A stretch of DNA of 64,000 nt from Cyclobacteriaceae bacterium (GCA_023151255.1 JAKLJG010000008.1:62001-126000), one strand, 5' to 3'. Numbered from the stretch's first letter, positions 37,803 through 49,990 are shown. Notes: a model not told the origin generated them from the letters alone. Translations and numbers: made by a program.

Positions 37803-39770
37803 ATGGGAAAAAAGAAAACAGCCAAGTCAACACCCGCCATGCCGGAGAGTTATTCTCGGTTTACCGACTTCGATATTCATTTGTTTAAAACCGGTAAACA
37901 TTTCAAACTTTATGAAAAACTAGGTTCGCACCCAACCCAGTTCGAAGGGATCAAAGGTACTTACTTTGCCGTTTGGGCGCCCAACGCAAAATCGGTATCG
38001 GTAATCGGTAACTTTAATTATTGGGATAAATCATCCAACAAGTTGTATCCGCGTTGGGATGAATCAGGAATTTGGGAAGGGTTTATTGCCGGAGTTCAAC
38101 AAGGCGAAGCTTACAAATACGCCATTCAATCAGGCCGCGGAGTCTGGCTTGAAAAGGCTGATCCCTTTGCTGCCTATGCCGAAACACCTCCGCGCACGGC
38201 ATCCATAACCTGGCAAACCGATTTTAAATGGACAGATAAAAAATGGATGCAATCGCGCAAGAAGCAGGCGCAAAGCCCCAAACCCTATTCCGTTTACGAA
38301 GTACATTTAGGTTCATGGAGGCGCGTGCCGGACGACAGTAATCGCTCGCTTACTTATCGTGAACTGGCCATCCAATTGGTGGAGTACGTAAAAGAAATGG
38401 GATTCACCCATGTGGAGTTTCTGCCTGTTATGGAGCATCCGTTTTTTGGTTCGTGGGGCTACCAGGTTACCGGGTACTATGCGCCCTCAAGCCGGTACGG
38501 CAGTCCAGATGATTTTATGTTTCTGGTCGATTCGCTTCATCATGCCGGCATTGGCGTTATCCTCGACTGGGTGCCCTCGCATTTTCCGGGCGATGAACAT
38601 GGATTGTTTTTGTTCGATGGCACCCACCTGTACGAACATGCTGATCCGCGTAAAGGGTTTCATCCCGACTGGAAGAGTTATATTTTTAATTACGGCCGCA
38701 ACGAAGTACGGTCATTCCTCATCAGCAATGCCATGTACTGGCTTGACCGGTTTCATGTCGATGGTCTTCGTGTAGATGCCGTGGCCAGCATGCTCTACCT
38801 TGATTATTCCCGAAAAGAAGGGGAGTGGGTACCCAACCAATACGGGGGGCGCGAAAACATTGAGGCAATTAATTTCCTGAAAGAATTTAATGAAGCCGTG
38901 TATGCCGAATTTCCGGATATCGTTACGATAGCTGAAGAGTCAACCGCCTGGCCGGGCGTTTCAAAGCCAACCTATCTGGGCGGCCTGGGCTTTGGCCAGA
39001 AGTGGATGATGGGCTGGATGCACGACACGCTCAAATACTTTAAAGAAGACCCGATACACCGTTCATGGCATCATAATGAAATTACGTTCAGCATTATGTA
39101 TGCCTTTACCGAAAATTTTATGCTCCCGCTTTCGCATGATGAAGTGGTGCATGGCAAAGGATCATTAATCGGGCGTATGCCAGGAGATGACTGGCGAAAA
39201 TTTGCTAACCTGCGGTTGCTGTTTTCTTATATGTTTACACATCCGGGTACTAAACTATTGTTTATGGGCGGTGAGTTTGGTCAGTATGCTGAATGGAATC
39301 ACGACCAAAGCCTCCATTGGCACTTGTTGGAGTATCCGCTGCACAGCGGGGTGCAATTGTTACTAAAAGATTTAAATAGACTGTATAAACAGGAACCTGC
39401 ATTGTTTAAATACCCCTTTGATGCCCGCGGATTTGAATGGGTTGACTATGCCGACAGGCAAAACTCGGTAATTGTTTATTTACGAAAGGCCGATGAAAAA
39501 AAAGAGACCCTTTTGGTCGTATGTAATTTTACCCCCGAAGTGCGGCATGATTACCGGATTGGTGTGCCGTACCGCGGCAGATGGAAGGAATTTTTTAATT
39601 CCGATAATCAAAAGTATGGCGGCAGTGGTGTACTCAACACCGGCATAATGGCAACGTCACCAGTAAAGTGCCATGGGCGGGATTACTCTGTTTCGGTTAC
39701 GTTGCCTCCGCTCGGTATAACCTTGCTTAAACTTGAAAAGGAAGAACTTGAATTTGACATTGACAGTTGA
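37803..39770 (+). CDS. glgB: 1,4-alpha-glucan branching enzyme
   Basis: 'YFAVWAPNAKSVSVIGNFNYWD', 'YSVYEVHLGSW', 'GFTHVEFLPVMEHPFFGSWGYQVTGYYAP', 'DGLRVDAVASMLYLDYSR', 'LPLSHDEVVHGKGSLI'. Confidence 0.97.
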   Translation: MGKKKTAKSTPAMPESYSRFTDFDIHLFKTGKHFKLYEKLGSHPTQFEGIKGTYFAVWAPNAKSVSVIGNFNYWDKSSNKLYPRWDESGIWEGFIAGVQQGEAYKYAIQSGRGVWLEKADPFAAYAETPPRTASITWQTDFKWTDKKWMQSRKKQAQSPKPYSVYEVHLGSWRRVPDDSNRSLTYRELAIQLVEYVKEMGFTHVEFLPVMEHPFFGSWGYQVTGYYAPSSRYGSPDDFMFLVDSLHHAGIGVILDWVPSHFPGDEHGLFLFDGTHLYEHADPRKGFHPDWKSYIFNYGRNEVRSFLISNAMYWLDRFHVDGLRVDAVASMLYLDYSRKEGEWVPNQYGGRENIEAINFLKEFNEAVYAEFPDIVTIAEESTAWPGVSKPTYLGGLGFGQKWMMGWMHDTLKYFKEDPIHRSWHHNEITFSIMYAFTENFMLPLSHDEVVHGKGSLIGRMPGDDWRKFANLRLLFSYMFTHPGTKLLFMGGEFGQYAEWNHDQSLHWHLLEYPLHSGVQLLLKDLNRLYKQEPALFKYPFDARGFEWVDYADRQNSVIVYLRKADEKKETLLVVCNFTPEVRHDYRIGVPYRGRWKEFFNSDNQKYGGSGVLNTGIMATSPVKCHGRDYSVSVTLPPLGITLLKLEKEELEFDIDS

Positions 39771-39805
39771 AGGTTTTACAATCGTTGTGCATGCCACTTA
39801 GCTAA

Positions 39806-42199
39806 ATGGAACGATACATCTGTATTCATGGTCACTTCTATCAGCCTCCCCGCGAAAACGCGTGGCTTGAGGTTATCGAAGTACAGGATTCGGCCCATCC
39901 GTATCATGATTGGAATGAGCGAATAACGGCTGAGTGTTATGCGCCCAATGCGGCCTCGCGAATACTGGATGATCGAAAAGTTATTCGCGACATTGTCAAT
40001 AATTACGCTAAAATCAGTTTCAATTTCGGCCCCACACTGCTCTCGTGGATGGAAGAAAACGACCCGGAGACCTATCGGGCTATCCTCGAAGCCGATAAGG
40101 AGAGCATGAAAAAATTTGGCGGGCATGGATCAGCTATCGCACAAGTTTACAACCACATGATTTTGCCCCTGGCCACACGGACGGATAAAGAAACACAGGT
40201 TATTTGGGGCATTCGTGATTTCGAATATCGTTTTGGAAGACAGCCCGAAGGCATGTGGCTTTCTGAAACCGCAGTTGATACAGAAACCCTGGAGGTCCTT
40301 GCCCAGGCAGGCATCCGTTTTACCATTTTGGCACCCCGACAGGCAAAAGCGTATCGCAAGATGGGCGAGGAGCACTGGTTTGAAGTTGGCGCGAACGGTA
40401 TTGACACCCGCAGGCCGTACCGGTGTATGTTGCCTTCAGGTAATTCAATCACAGTGTTCTTTTATGATGGCGAACTGTCGCAGGGCGTTGCTTTTAACGG
40501 ACTACTGAATAATGGGCAGCAATTTGCAGAGGAACTGTTAAGTGCCTTTGCCGATCATAGCGATGCGCACCAGCTTGTGCATATTGCCACCGATGGCGAA
40601 ACCTACGGCCATCATCACAAACATGGCGACATGGCGCTGGCCTATTGCCTGGATTACATTGAGAAAAAGGAGGGTGTAAGACTTACTAACTATGGTGAAT
40701 TTCTTTCTATCCAACCTCCCGGTTATGATGTTCTGATACACGAGAATAGTTCATGGAGTTGTGTACATGGTGTTGAACGGTGGCGTGCTGACTGCGGTTG
40801 TAATTCCGGAAAACCCGGTTGGCATCAGCGTTGGCGTAAGCCCTTACGGGAAGCACTTGACTGGCTTCGCGATCGGTTAAATGTGTTGTATCAACAGGAG
40901 GCCACCCGGTATCTTAAAAATATATGGGAAGCCCGTAACGATTACATCCGCGTTATCCTTAACCGACACGATGAGTCGATTCGTAAATTTTTAAAGGATC
41001 ATGCTTTAAAAACGGCCGAGCCGAGTAACGTGCTGCGTATGATGGAAATGCAGCGCCATGCGATGCTGATGTACACCAGTTGCGGTTGGTTTTTTGATGA
41101 CATAAGCGGCATCGAAACAACACAAATTATGCAGTACGCCTGCCGGGCTATGCAGCTAATGAGTCAACTTGGAGGTAGTGAACTCGAAGCGGAATTTTTA
41201 AAGCGGCTGGAGGCCGCCCCCAGTAATGATCCATTATTGCAGCATGGTGCAGCTGCCTACCTGCGGTTTGTAGTGCCTGCTAAAACCAACCTGCAGCGGG
41301 TGGGTATGCATTATGCCGTGGCTTCGCTGTTTGAAGAAGACCCCGAAAACTTCCCTATTTTTAATTATACCACTTCCAATGAATTTTTTATTCGCAAAGA
41401 AGCAGGTGAACAACGGCTGGTGGTTGGGATTACCCGTGTACGCTCAAATGTTACCCGTATCGAAAAACGTTTTGCTTTTGCAGCTGTGTATTTAGGTAAG
41501 CACAACATCCTGGGAAATATTTCTCTTGATATGGATGAGGTAACATTTGCATCAATGCAAACCCGAATGGTAGCAGCTTTTGATGAGGGCCGGCTGGGCG
41601 ATGTTATCGGGCTGATGCAAACCTACTTTGGCCCGGATAAGTACACCTTGTGGCATCTATTTAAAGATGAAAAGCGAAAAGTTTTGGATATGATTACCCA
41701 GCAGAGTATGACCGAACTGGAAGAGACGCTTCGCAGGGTGTATAATCGCGATTATCCGCTGGTTAACGCGTTGGCACACAACAATATACCGATACCAAAA
41801 GCTTATACTACCACGTTTGAGTACATTTTAAATGCCGATCTGATCAAGACCTTTCAGACTGAAAAAATCAACATTAAAAAGATCGAACATGTAATGGGGG
41901 AACTGGCTGCCTGGGAGTTAACCATTACCGATCCGGATAGAGTAGCGCGACTGGCCGGTGATAGCATATTTAAGGAACTCAGGCGAATTAGTGCCGAGCG
42001 CAGTAACCTGAAACGCATTGAGCGACTAAACCGGCTGTTTCCATTGTTACGAAAGTTTAACCTCGAGCCCAATCTGTATAAAAGCCAAAACCTTTATTTT
42101 GAAATATCGCGGGGCGAGGGCATTGAAACCTTAAGTTCAAAATCAGAATGGGTGCATCAGTTTAAGTTACTGGGTGAAAATTTGGGTGTGAAGATATAG
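39806..42199 (+). CDS. GH57-family protein with DUF3536
   Basis: 'YICIHGHFYQPPRENAWLE', 'EGMWLSETAVDTETLEVLAQAGIRFTILAP', 'TDGETYGHHHKHGDMAL'. Confidence 0.92.
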   Translation: MERYICIHGHFYQPPRENAWLEVIEVQDSAHPYHDWNERITAECYAPNAASRILDDRKVIRDIVNNYAKISFNFGPTLLSWMEENDPETYRAILEADKESMKKFGGHGSAIAQVYNHMILPLATRTDKETQVIWGIRDFEYRFGRQPEGMWLSETAVDTETLEVLAQAGIRFTILAPRQAKAYRKMGEEHWFEVGANGIDTRRPYRCMLPSGNSITVFFYDGELSQGVAFNGLLNNGQQFAEELLSAFADHSDAHQLVHIATDGETYGHHHKHGDMALAYCLDYIEKKEGVRLTNYGEFLSIQPPGYDVLIHENSSWSCVHGVERWRADCGCNSGKPGWHQRWRKPLREALDWLRDRLNVLYQQEATRYLKNIWEARNDYIRVILNRHDESIRKFLKDHALKTAEPSNVLRMMEMQRHAMLMYTSCGWFFDDISGIETTQIMQYACRAMQLMSQLGGSELEAEFLKRLEAAPSNDPLLQHGAAAYLRFVVPAKTNLQRVGMHYAVASLFEEDPENFPIFNYTTSNEFFIRKEAGEQRLVVGITRVRSNVTRIEKRFAFAAVYLGKHNILGNISLDMDEVTFASMQTRMVAAFDEGRLGDVIGLMQTYFGPDKYTLWHLFKDEKRKVLDMITQQSMTELEETLRRVYNRDYPLVNALAHNNIPIPKAYTTTFEYILNADLIKTFQTEKINIKKIEHVMGELAAWELTITDPDRVARLAGDSIFKELRRISAERSNLKRIERLNRLFPLLRKFNLEPNLYKSQNLYFEISRGEGIETLSSKSEWVHQFKLLGENLGVKI

Positions 42200-42253
42200 T
42201 TTCTTATTTCTAATAAATAAATGCACTTTTAACAAATAGTTAACCTCTTCTCC

Positions 42254-43471
42254 ATGCGACTACCTTTTACATTTATTATTCTGTTAATAAACACATTTGT
42301 TTTTGCTCAATATAGTTGGGATAAGGGGTACTTCATTAATAATGATGGTGCCCGGGTAGAATGTTTGATTAAGCGCCTGGATGGTGCTTATACTCCTAAA
42401 AAGATCGACTATAAATTATCTGAAAATGATGCTCCTTCTGAATTAAAACCACACGATATCCGTGAGTTCGGAGTTGCCGATGAGGGTGTTTTTGTAAGCG
42501 CAACTGTTTCTATTGATCGTTCCAGTAGTAATCTGAATCAGGCCGGCAACAACCGTAACCCGGAATGGAGCCGCGAGACGTTGTTTTTAAAAATTATTGC
42601 TGATGGACAGGCTACATTGTACGTTTATCGTACAGATGGTTTTACACGGTTTTTTTACAAGATGGGTGATGGTGAGATTGAACAGCTTGTTTACAAAGTA
42701 TATTATGTTAACGCCAATCAGGTGGCCTACAACAAAACCTACTTAATGCAATTGCAAGATGCCTTGAAGTGTAAAGATATTCCCGAGAATATTACTGTCC
42801 CTTATCAAGCCACACCTTTAGAGAACTTATTTAAAAAATACAACAAATGTGTTGGTGCTGTTTCGACTCCGGAGGTCGCTGAGAAAAAGGTGCCTGTAAT
42901 TGTAAATCTGAATTTTCGAACGGGTATTAATTTTTCTAAGTTTACGGCTACTGCTATTGTAGGGCCCGGCCAGGTATTTACTGGCAATTTCGACTCGAAG
43001 GTTACGCCACGAATAGGATTTGAACTTGAGATTTATCCGGCTTTTAATAATCGAAATAAAAGGTGGTCAATACTATTTGAACCAAACTACCGGACTTATA
43101 GTGATGAGTATACAGGTGATGATGGGCTGTATAAGGTTAGTTATTCATCAATAGAAATACCGTTAGGAATTCGTAAATATTTTTACCTACCTAGTAAAAA
43201 TTCAATCTTTGTTAACCTACATGTTGTTTTTGATGCTCCAATAAGCAATTCTGGTGGTCAGATACCAACTGATTTTTTTACGGGATACATTGTTGAATTT
43301 GACATTGGAAAAAGCGGTGTAGGTTATTCAGCCGGAATAGGCTTTGCCACTAAGCGTTTTTTTAGTGAAGTTCGGTATTATTTGAATCGTGAAAACGCTG
43401 AATCGTCTGCACAGGTATCCAGCGAATTCTCTAATACTGCACTAGTTTTGGGCTACCGCCTTGTGAAGTAA
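42254..43471 (+). CDS. Hypothetical secreted protein with PorT-like outer-membrane beta-barrel C-terminus
   Basis: Signal peptide (ILLINTFVFAQ); C-terminal beta-barrel-like segments ending in 'NTALVLGYRLVK'. Confidence 0.75.
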   Translation: MRLPFTFIILLINTFVFAQYSWDKGYFINNDGARVECLIKRLDGAYTPKKIDYKLSENDAPSELKPHDIREFGVADEGVFVSATVSIDRSSSNLNQAGNNRNPEWSRETLFLKIIADGQATLYVYRTDGFTRFFYKMGDGEIEQLVYKVYYVNANQVAYNKTYLMQLQDALKCKDIPENITVPYQATPLENLFKKYNKCVGAVSTPEVAEKKVPVIVNLNFRTGINFSKFTATAIVGPGQVFTGNFDSKVTPRIGFELEIYPAFNNRNKRWSILFEPNYRTYSDEYTGDDGLYKVSYSSIEIPLGIRKYFYLPSKNSIFVNLHVVFDAPISNSGGQIPTDFFTGYIVEFDIGKSGVGYSAGIGFATKRFFSEVRYYLNRENAESSAQVSSEFSNTALVLGYRLVK

Positions 43472-44420
43472 CACGTTCAATGTAATTCCACACCAAACTG
43501 CTGGCACCCAGAATAGGCGCGGCCTGATTTTGTAATCCAGAGGGAAGCACCTTTACCTTGCCCCGGAATATCGGCATCAGGTTTAGTTCCATGTGTTTAA
43601 TGGTGGGCGTAAAAATTAAATCACCGGCCAGCGATAATCCGCCAAACAGAAAAATGGCTTCAGGGTCGGTATGCACTACGGTTTCGGCCAGTTTGGTGCC
43701 CAGTATACGGCCGGTGTATTCAAACGCTTCTTTAGCCACTACATCGCCCCTCAGGGCAGCTTCGGTAATCATTTTAGTATTCAGCTTGTCGAAACTGATA
43801 CCTCTGAGTTCGCTGGGCTCCAGGTGATCGGCTAATAATTTATATACGGTACGCTTGATCCCAGTAGCCGAAACATACGTTTCTAAACATCCGCGCTTGC
43901 CGCAGTTGCAATAGCGGCCGGCATAATTTACAGTAGTGTGCCCCAATTCACCGGCAATACCGTGCTTGCCGTTTACCAGCTCGCCATTACAAACAAACCC
44001 GCTGCCCAGTCCGGTGCCCAGTGTTATTACAATAAAATCGCGCATGTTTTTGGCCGCACCGTACACCATTTCGCCTACGGCTGCCGCATTGGCATCGTTG
44101 GTTACAATTACCGGAACATTGAATTCCTTTTTTAACAGGTCGGCAAGGGGTATAATTCCCTTCCACTTCAGGTTGGTAGCGTGCTCAATGGTGCCTTTAT
44201 AATAGTTTCCATTGGCAGCTCCAACGCCAATGCCAAGCAACGTATGCCCGGCAGGAAGCGCGGTCTTTATTTTAACCGACAAATCGTGAATATAATCCGT
44301 AAAATCATCGTACGACTGCGTAGAAATTTTATCCTGGAAGAGTACATTTCCCTGCCGATCGGCAATACCAAACTTGGTATTTGTTCCGCCAATGTCAATG
44401 CCGATGGTAATGTCGCTCAT
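43431..44420 (-). CDS. ROK-family protein / glucokinase
   Basis: 'TIGIDIGGTNTKFGIAD', 'VITLGTGLGSGFVCNGELVNGKHGIAGELGH', 'CNCGKRGCLETYVSATGI'. Confidence 0.92.
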   Translation of the reverse strand: MSDITIGIDIGGTNTKFGIADRQGNVLFQDKISTQSYDDFTDYIHDLSVKIKTALPAGHTLLGIGVGAANGNYYKGTIEHATNLKWKGIIPLADLLKKEFNVPVIVTNDANAAAVGEMVYGAAKNMRDFIVITLGTGLGSGFVCNGELVNGKHGIAGELGHTTVNYAGRYCNCGKRGCLETYVSATGIKRTVYKLLADHLEPSELRGISFDKLNTKMITEAALRGDVVAKEAFEYTGRILGTKLAETVVHTDPEAIFLFGGLSLAGDLIFTPTIKHMELNLMPIFRGKVKVLPSGLQNQAAPILGASSLVWNYIERVTSQGGSPKLVQY

Positions 44421-45415
44421 CAGATGGATAAGATTTTTGCAATGCGTAAATCCTCTTCATTTATTGCATGAATGCCTGACCGCACTGTTTCAAAAGGTGT
44501 AAAACTGATTTTATTATCCAGTATTCCAACCATAACATCCTGCTTGCCGTTCAGCAGTCCTTCAACGGCAGCAACGCCCAGTTTACTGGCAAGCACCCTG
44601 TCGAAGTAGGTAGGCGAACCGCCTCGCTGCAGATGGCCAAGGATGGTAACTTTTATGTCAAAGTAGGAAGAACGTTCAGTTACCTTACGTGCCAGATCAA
44701 GGGCACCGCCAATTTTTGATCCCTCAGCAACCACCACCACATTTGATTTTTTAGCTGTTTCCTCACCGGGTTTCAGAATGGCATACAACTCTTCGAATGT
44801 CATGTGGTCTTCCGGAATGATAATGGCGCCCGCCCCACCGGCAATACCGCTGTTAATGGCAATGTAGCCTGAGTTCCTTCCCATTACTTCAACAAAAAAT
44901 AAGCGGTTATGCGAAAGTGCCGTGTCGCGAATTTTATCAATGGCTTCAACTGCAGTGTTGGTGGCGGTGTCATATCCGATGGTATAATCCGTTCCGGGTA
45001 TGTCATTATCAATTGTTCCGGGAATACACACCGATGGAAGACCGTATTCATTAAAGAAATGATGCAAACCGGTAAAACTTCCATCGCCCCCGATGGCAAT
45101 CAGCGCATCAATACCGTGCTTTTTTAACTGATCGAATGCTTTTTTTCTACCTTCTGGTGTGCGAAACTCCTGGCTTCGGGCCGATTTCAGAATGGTGCCG
45201 CCTCGTTGCAGAATATTTCCGACCGATCGGGCTCCCAGCTTAACAATGTCACCTTCAATCATTCCTTCGTAGCCCCGCATAATGCCGAATACTTCCTTCT
45301 TGTAGTAGATTGATGCGCGGACAACCGCGCGGATGGCCGCATTCATACCGGGTGCATCGCCACCGGAAGTAAAAACTCCGATTTTGGTTATAGTTGTGCT
45401 CATCAAATCGGCCAA
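44420..45415 (-). CDS. pfkA: ATP-dependent 6-phosphofructokinase
   Basis: 'KIGVFTSGGDAPGMNAAIRAVVR', 'IAIGGDGSFTGLHHF', 'PGTIDNDIPGTDYTIGYDTA', 'LGHLQRGGSPTYFDR'. Confidence 0.97.
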   Translation of the reverse strand: MADLMSTTITKIGVFTSGGDAPGMNAAIRAVVRASIYYKKEVFGIMRGYEGMIEGDIVKLGARSVGNILQRGGTILKSARSQEFRTPEGRKKAFDQLKKHGIDALIAIGGDGSFTGLHHFFNEYGLPSVCIPGTIDNDIPGTDYTIGYDTATNTAVEAIDKIRDTALSHNRLFFVEVMGRNSGYIAINSGIAGGAGAIIIPEDHMTFEELYAILKPGEETAKKSNVVVVAEGSKIGGALDLARKVTERSSYFDIKVTILGHLQRGGSPTYFDRVLASKLGVAAVEGLLNGKQDVMVGILDNKISFTPFETVRSGIHAINEEDLRIAKILSI

Positions 45416-45459
45416 AAATAGGGCTTTAGGCTGATTTTTTTACTGCTTTTAGCAGAGGT

Positions 45460-47220
<1,761 letters not shown>

Positions 47221-47240
47221 ATTTATCTGAAAACAGGCCG

Positions 47241-47273
47241 CAAACTTAACAAGTTTAGGCGTATTCACCCAAA
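47241..47273 (-). promoter_or_regulatory. Bacteroidota-type promoter for tRNA-Met
   Basis: Minus strand TTTG (47270-47273), 21-nt spacer, TAAGTTTG (47241-47248; exact TAnnTTTG), 20 nt upstream of the tRNA 5' end. Confidence 0.75.
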
Positions 47274-47325
47274 ACTCATTTTCATTTTGCCTTACCAGAA
47301 AATTCCTCTAATTTAAAAACCAGAT

Positions 47326-47736
47326 ATGCAAACCATGGCAAAAAAAAGGTTACTCGCCAGGGACTATGAAATACATGCATCGATCAAGATGTTGTACCCC
47401 TATATTCAAACAGCCAGCGGTCTGGCTGAATGGTTTGCAGATGATGTTAAGGTAAACAACCAGGATAAGACCTATACATTTTTTTGGGATAACGAAGAGC
47501 ACAAAGCCAGATTAGTAGCACACCGGACAAACCATTATGCCCGATTTGAATTTTTACCTGAAGGTTCCGAAGACGAAAAAGACCCTGCCTACTTTGAACT
47601 GCGCCTGGAGTTTAACGAGTTAACCCAATCAGTATTTCTTAAGGTTGCTGATTACTCAGATTTTGATGATCTGAAGGAACTTGAAGACCTATGGGACGGT
47701 CTGGTTGAAACACTTCGTAAGATTGTTGGCGGTTAA
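47326..47736 (+). CDS. START-like (AHSA1/SRPBCC) domain protein
   Basis: 'YEIHASIKMLYPYIQTASGLAEWFADDVKVNNQDKTYTFFWD...' as in the Bacteroidota START-like domain family. Confidence 0.85.
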   Translation: MQTMAKKRLLARDYEIHASIKMLYPYIQTASGLAEWFADDVKVNNQDKTYTFFWDNEEHKARLVAHRTNHYARFEFLPEGSEDEKDPAYFELRLEFNELTQSVFLKVADYSDFDDLKELEDLWDGLVETLRKIVGG

Positions 47737-47804
47737 CATCGGCTAACAACCACGCATCCCTGATTATATTTGGCTTGCGATTTGCCGTTTTCAGGTCCGT
47801 TATC

Positions 47805-49520
47805 ATGAAAAAACTCGATAAACTTATTCTTACGTCTTTTATCGGGCCGTTCACACTAACCTTTCTGGTAGTAGTCTTTATTCTGCTTACCCAGCACATG
47901 CTAAAGTACTTTGATGACATCATCGGTAAAGGGTTGGGCTGGGACGTTATCGGGCAACTGCTTTTTTATTTTGGCGTTTTTATGACACCCGTGGCCCTGC
48001 CCCTGGCGGTATTACTTTCATCCTTAATAACGTTCGGAAACCTGGGTGAACACTTTGAACTGACCGCTGTTAAAAGTGCAGGCATATCGTTGCTTCGGGC
48101 CATCCGCCCGATTTTCTCCTTTGTACTTATCCTAACGGTAGTTGCTTTCTACGTAAACAACAACCTGGTTCCAAAAGCCGCACTGGAGGCATACAGTTTA
48201 TTGTACGATATCAAGCAGAAAAAACCTGCGCTGGATTTACGCGAGGGTGCATTTTACAATGGCATACCCGATATCAGTATTAAAGTGGATAAACGTTATC
48301 CGGATGGAATTACCATTAAGAATGTATTAATCTATGATCATCGTAAGCGCGATGGAAACAAAGATGTTACCTTGGCCGATTCCGGTCGAATGTATACCAT
48401 CCTTAACGAACGGTACCTGAAACTTGAATTGTTTAACGGCTATAACTATTCTGAAGGCTCCAACACCGGACAGGAACTGGCCGGCCAGAAACGCAAACAC
48501 AATAATGAAACATTTAGCCGGAGTAAATTTTCAAAAACACAGGTAGTTTTCGATTTGTCATCATTTGATTTGAATCGAACCGATAAAAAGTGGTTTCAGG
48601 GCAACCGAATTATGCGCAACCTCAACGAACTAAACGATGATATTGATTCGGTAAATAATGAAATACTTAACCAACGCCTGCAGTATTACAACCACCGGGC
48701 AAACTACTTTTCTCATATTGAGCGAACCGAGGAGATTACCTTGCCTTTGGAAGTGCAGCAATTTAAGGCTGTTAATGATTCAAAATGGGCGTTAAATGAT
48801 AAACAATCGCGCGGTGAACAGACCGTAAGCAAGCCAGATTCTGCCACGGAGCAACTCTCCATTCAGCAGATTACCAAATCAGATAAAGTTAAACCTACCC
48901 GCCGAGGATTTCTGAGAGGACTTACCGATTCGGTAAAAGCTGATCAAGTTACACAACAGTTCCAGCAACGACTGGCCCGTCCCTACACGGCCTCCGACTC
49001 TGCTTCTTCTGTAATCACAAAACTCGATAGCCTGCTTGATACGCCAACGGATGCCATCGTATATAGCCAGGCAGCAGCCCGCGCACGCGCCATTCGTAGT
49101 GAAATTTCAAACGCCATCAATACGGTGGATGTATATATTACGGAGCGAAAGGTGTTTGAAATTCAATGGCATAAAATCCTGGCCAATTCACTGGCATGCA
49201 TTGCCATGTTTTTAATTGGTGCTCCACTTGGTGCCATTATTAAAAAGGGTGGGTTGGGTGTTCCATTTTTGGTTTCCATCCTCTTTTTCATCATTTATTA
49301 CCTGCTAACCATGGCTGGTGAAAAGTGGGCGAAACAGGGCCTTGTTCCGGTGCCCATGGGCGTGTGGGCTGCCGACTTCATTTTGTTAATAATTGGCCTG
49401 TTATTTCTACGCCAGGCCCGTTTAGATGCCCGTTTGTTTGATGCCGATGCCTATCTAATTGCTTTCGATAAAGCCAAAATGTGGCTGACAAACAAGCGAA
49501 TTCGGCCAAAGCCAGTCTAA
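47805..49520 (+). CDS. LptF/LptG (YjgP/YjgQ) family LPS export permease
   Basis: 'KLDKLILTSFIGPFTLTFLVVVFILLTQHMLKYFDDIIGKGL', C-terminal TM block 'APLGAIIKKGGLGVPFLVSILFFIIYYLL'. TATATTTG at 47765-47772 makes ATG 47805 more likely than 47775. Confidence 0.9.
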   Translation: MKKLDKLILTSFIGPFTLTFLVVVFILLTQHMLKYFDDIIGKGLGWDVIGQLLFYFGVFMTPVALPLAVLLSSLITFGNLGEHFELTAVKSAGISLLRAIRPIFSFVLILTVVAFYVNNNLVPKAALEAYSLLYDIKQKKPALDLREGAFYNGIPDISIKVDKRYPDGITIKNVLIYDHRKRDGNKDVTLADSGRMYTILNERYLKLELFNGYNYSEGSNTGQELAGQKRKHNNETFSRSKFSKTQVVFDLSSFDLNRTDKKWFQGNRIMRNLNELNDDIDSVNNEILNQRLQYYNHRANYFSHIERTEEITLPLEVQQFKAVNDSKWALNDKQSRGEQTVSKPDSATEQLSIQQITKSDKVKPTRRGFLRGLTDSVKADQVTQQFQQRLARPYTASDSASSVITKLDSLLDTPTDAIVYSQAAARARAIRSEISNAINTVDVYITERKVFEIQWHKILANSLACIAMFLIGAPLGAIIKKGGLGVPFLVSILFFIIYYLLTMAGEKWAKQGLVPVPMGVWAADFILLIIGLLFLRQARLDARLFDADAYLIAFDKAKMWLTNKRIRPKPV

Positions 49521-49540
49521 GCGGCTTATTCTCAGGTATT

Positions 49541-49573
49541 TTTGGAGTTTTAGGCCCGTTTGGTGTATCTTTG
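49541..49573 (+). promoter_or_regulatory. Bacteroidota-type promoter for rpsO
   Basis: TTTG (49541-49544), 21-nt spacer, TATCTTTG (49566-49573), exact TAnnTTTG. Confidence 0.7.
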
Positions 49574-49608
49574 CCGCCTGAAATAAAGAAATAAAACCAT
49601 TTTTTAAG

Positions 49609-49884
49609 ATGCCATTAACTGCGGAATTGAAAAAGGAGTTGTTTAAGAAACACAGTCCCTCAAAAACAGAAAAAGACAGCGGATCGCCTGAATCCCAAAT
49701 TGCCATGTTTACCAGGCGCATCAACGAACTGACCGAGCACCTGAAAGAACATAAGAAAGACTACGCCACTCAGCAAGGTTTAATGAAACTGGTCGGTAAG
49801 CGCAAGAAGTTGCTCAATTACCTTCAGCGCAACAACATCGAGCGGTATCGGTCAATTATTGCCGAACTTGACTTAAGAAAGTAA
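49609..49884 (+). CDS. rpsO: 30S ribosomal protein S15
   Basis: 'SGSPESQIAMFTRRINELTEHLKEHKKDYATQQGLMKLVGKRKKLLNYLQRNNIERYRSII'. Confidence 0.98.
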   Translation: MPLTAELKKELFKKHSPSKTEKDSGSPESQIAMFTRRINELTEHLKEHKKDYATQQGLMKLVGKRKKLLNYLQRNNIERYRSIIAELDLRK

Positions 49885-49905
49885 AGAAGATTTTGAAGAA
49901 ATACA

Positions 49906-49938
49906 GGGAACCGGTTTGCTGAGTTCCCTTTTACATTT
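49906..49938 (+). terminator. Candidate intrinsic terminator after rpsO
   Basis: GGGAAC (49906-49911) / GTTCCC (49923-49928) stem followed by TTTTACATTTTT. Confidence 0.6.
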
Positions 49939-49990
49939 TTAACCAAAGGCTGCGCCTGGTATATGGGCTGGCTTATTAACAAGATTTATC

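Noticed and set aside
45441-45453. CTGCTTTTAGCAG hairpin between pgi and pfkA
   Set aside because: Only a 5-bp stem with a 3-nt loop and no T-tract in the minus-strand direction; not supported as a terminator.
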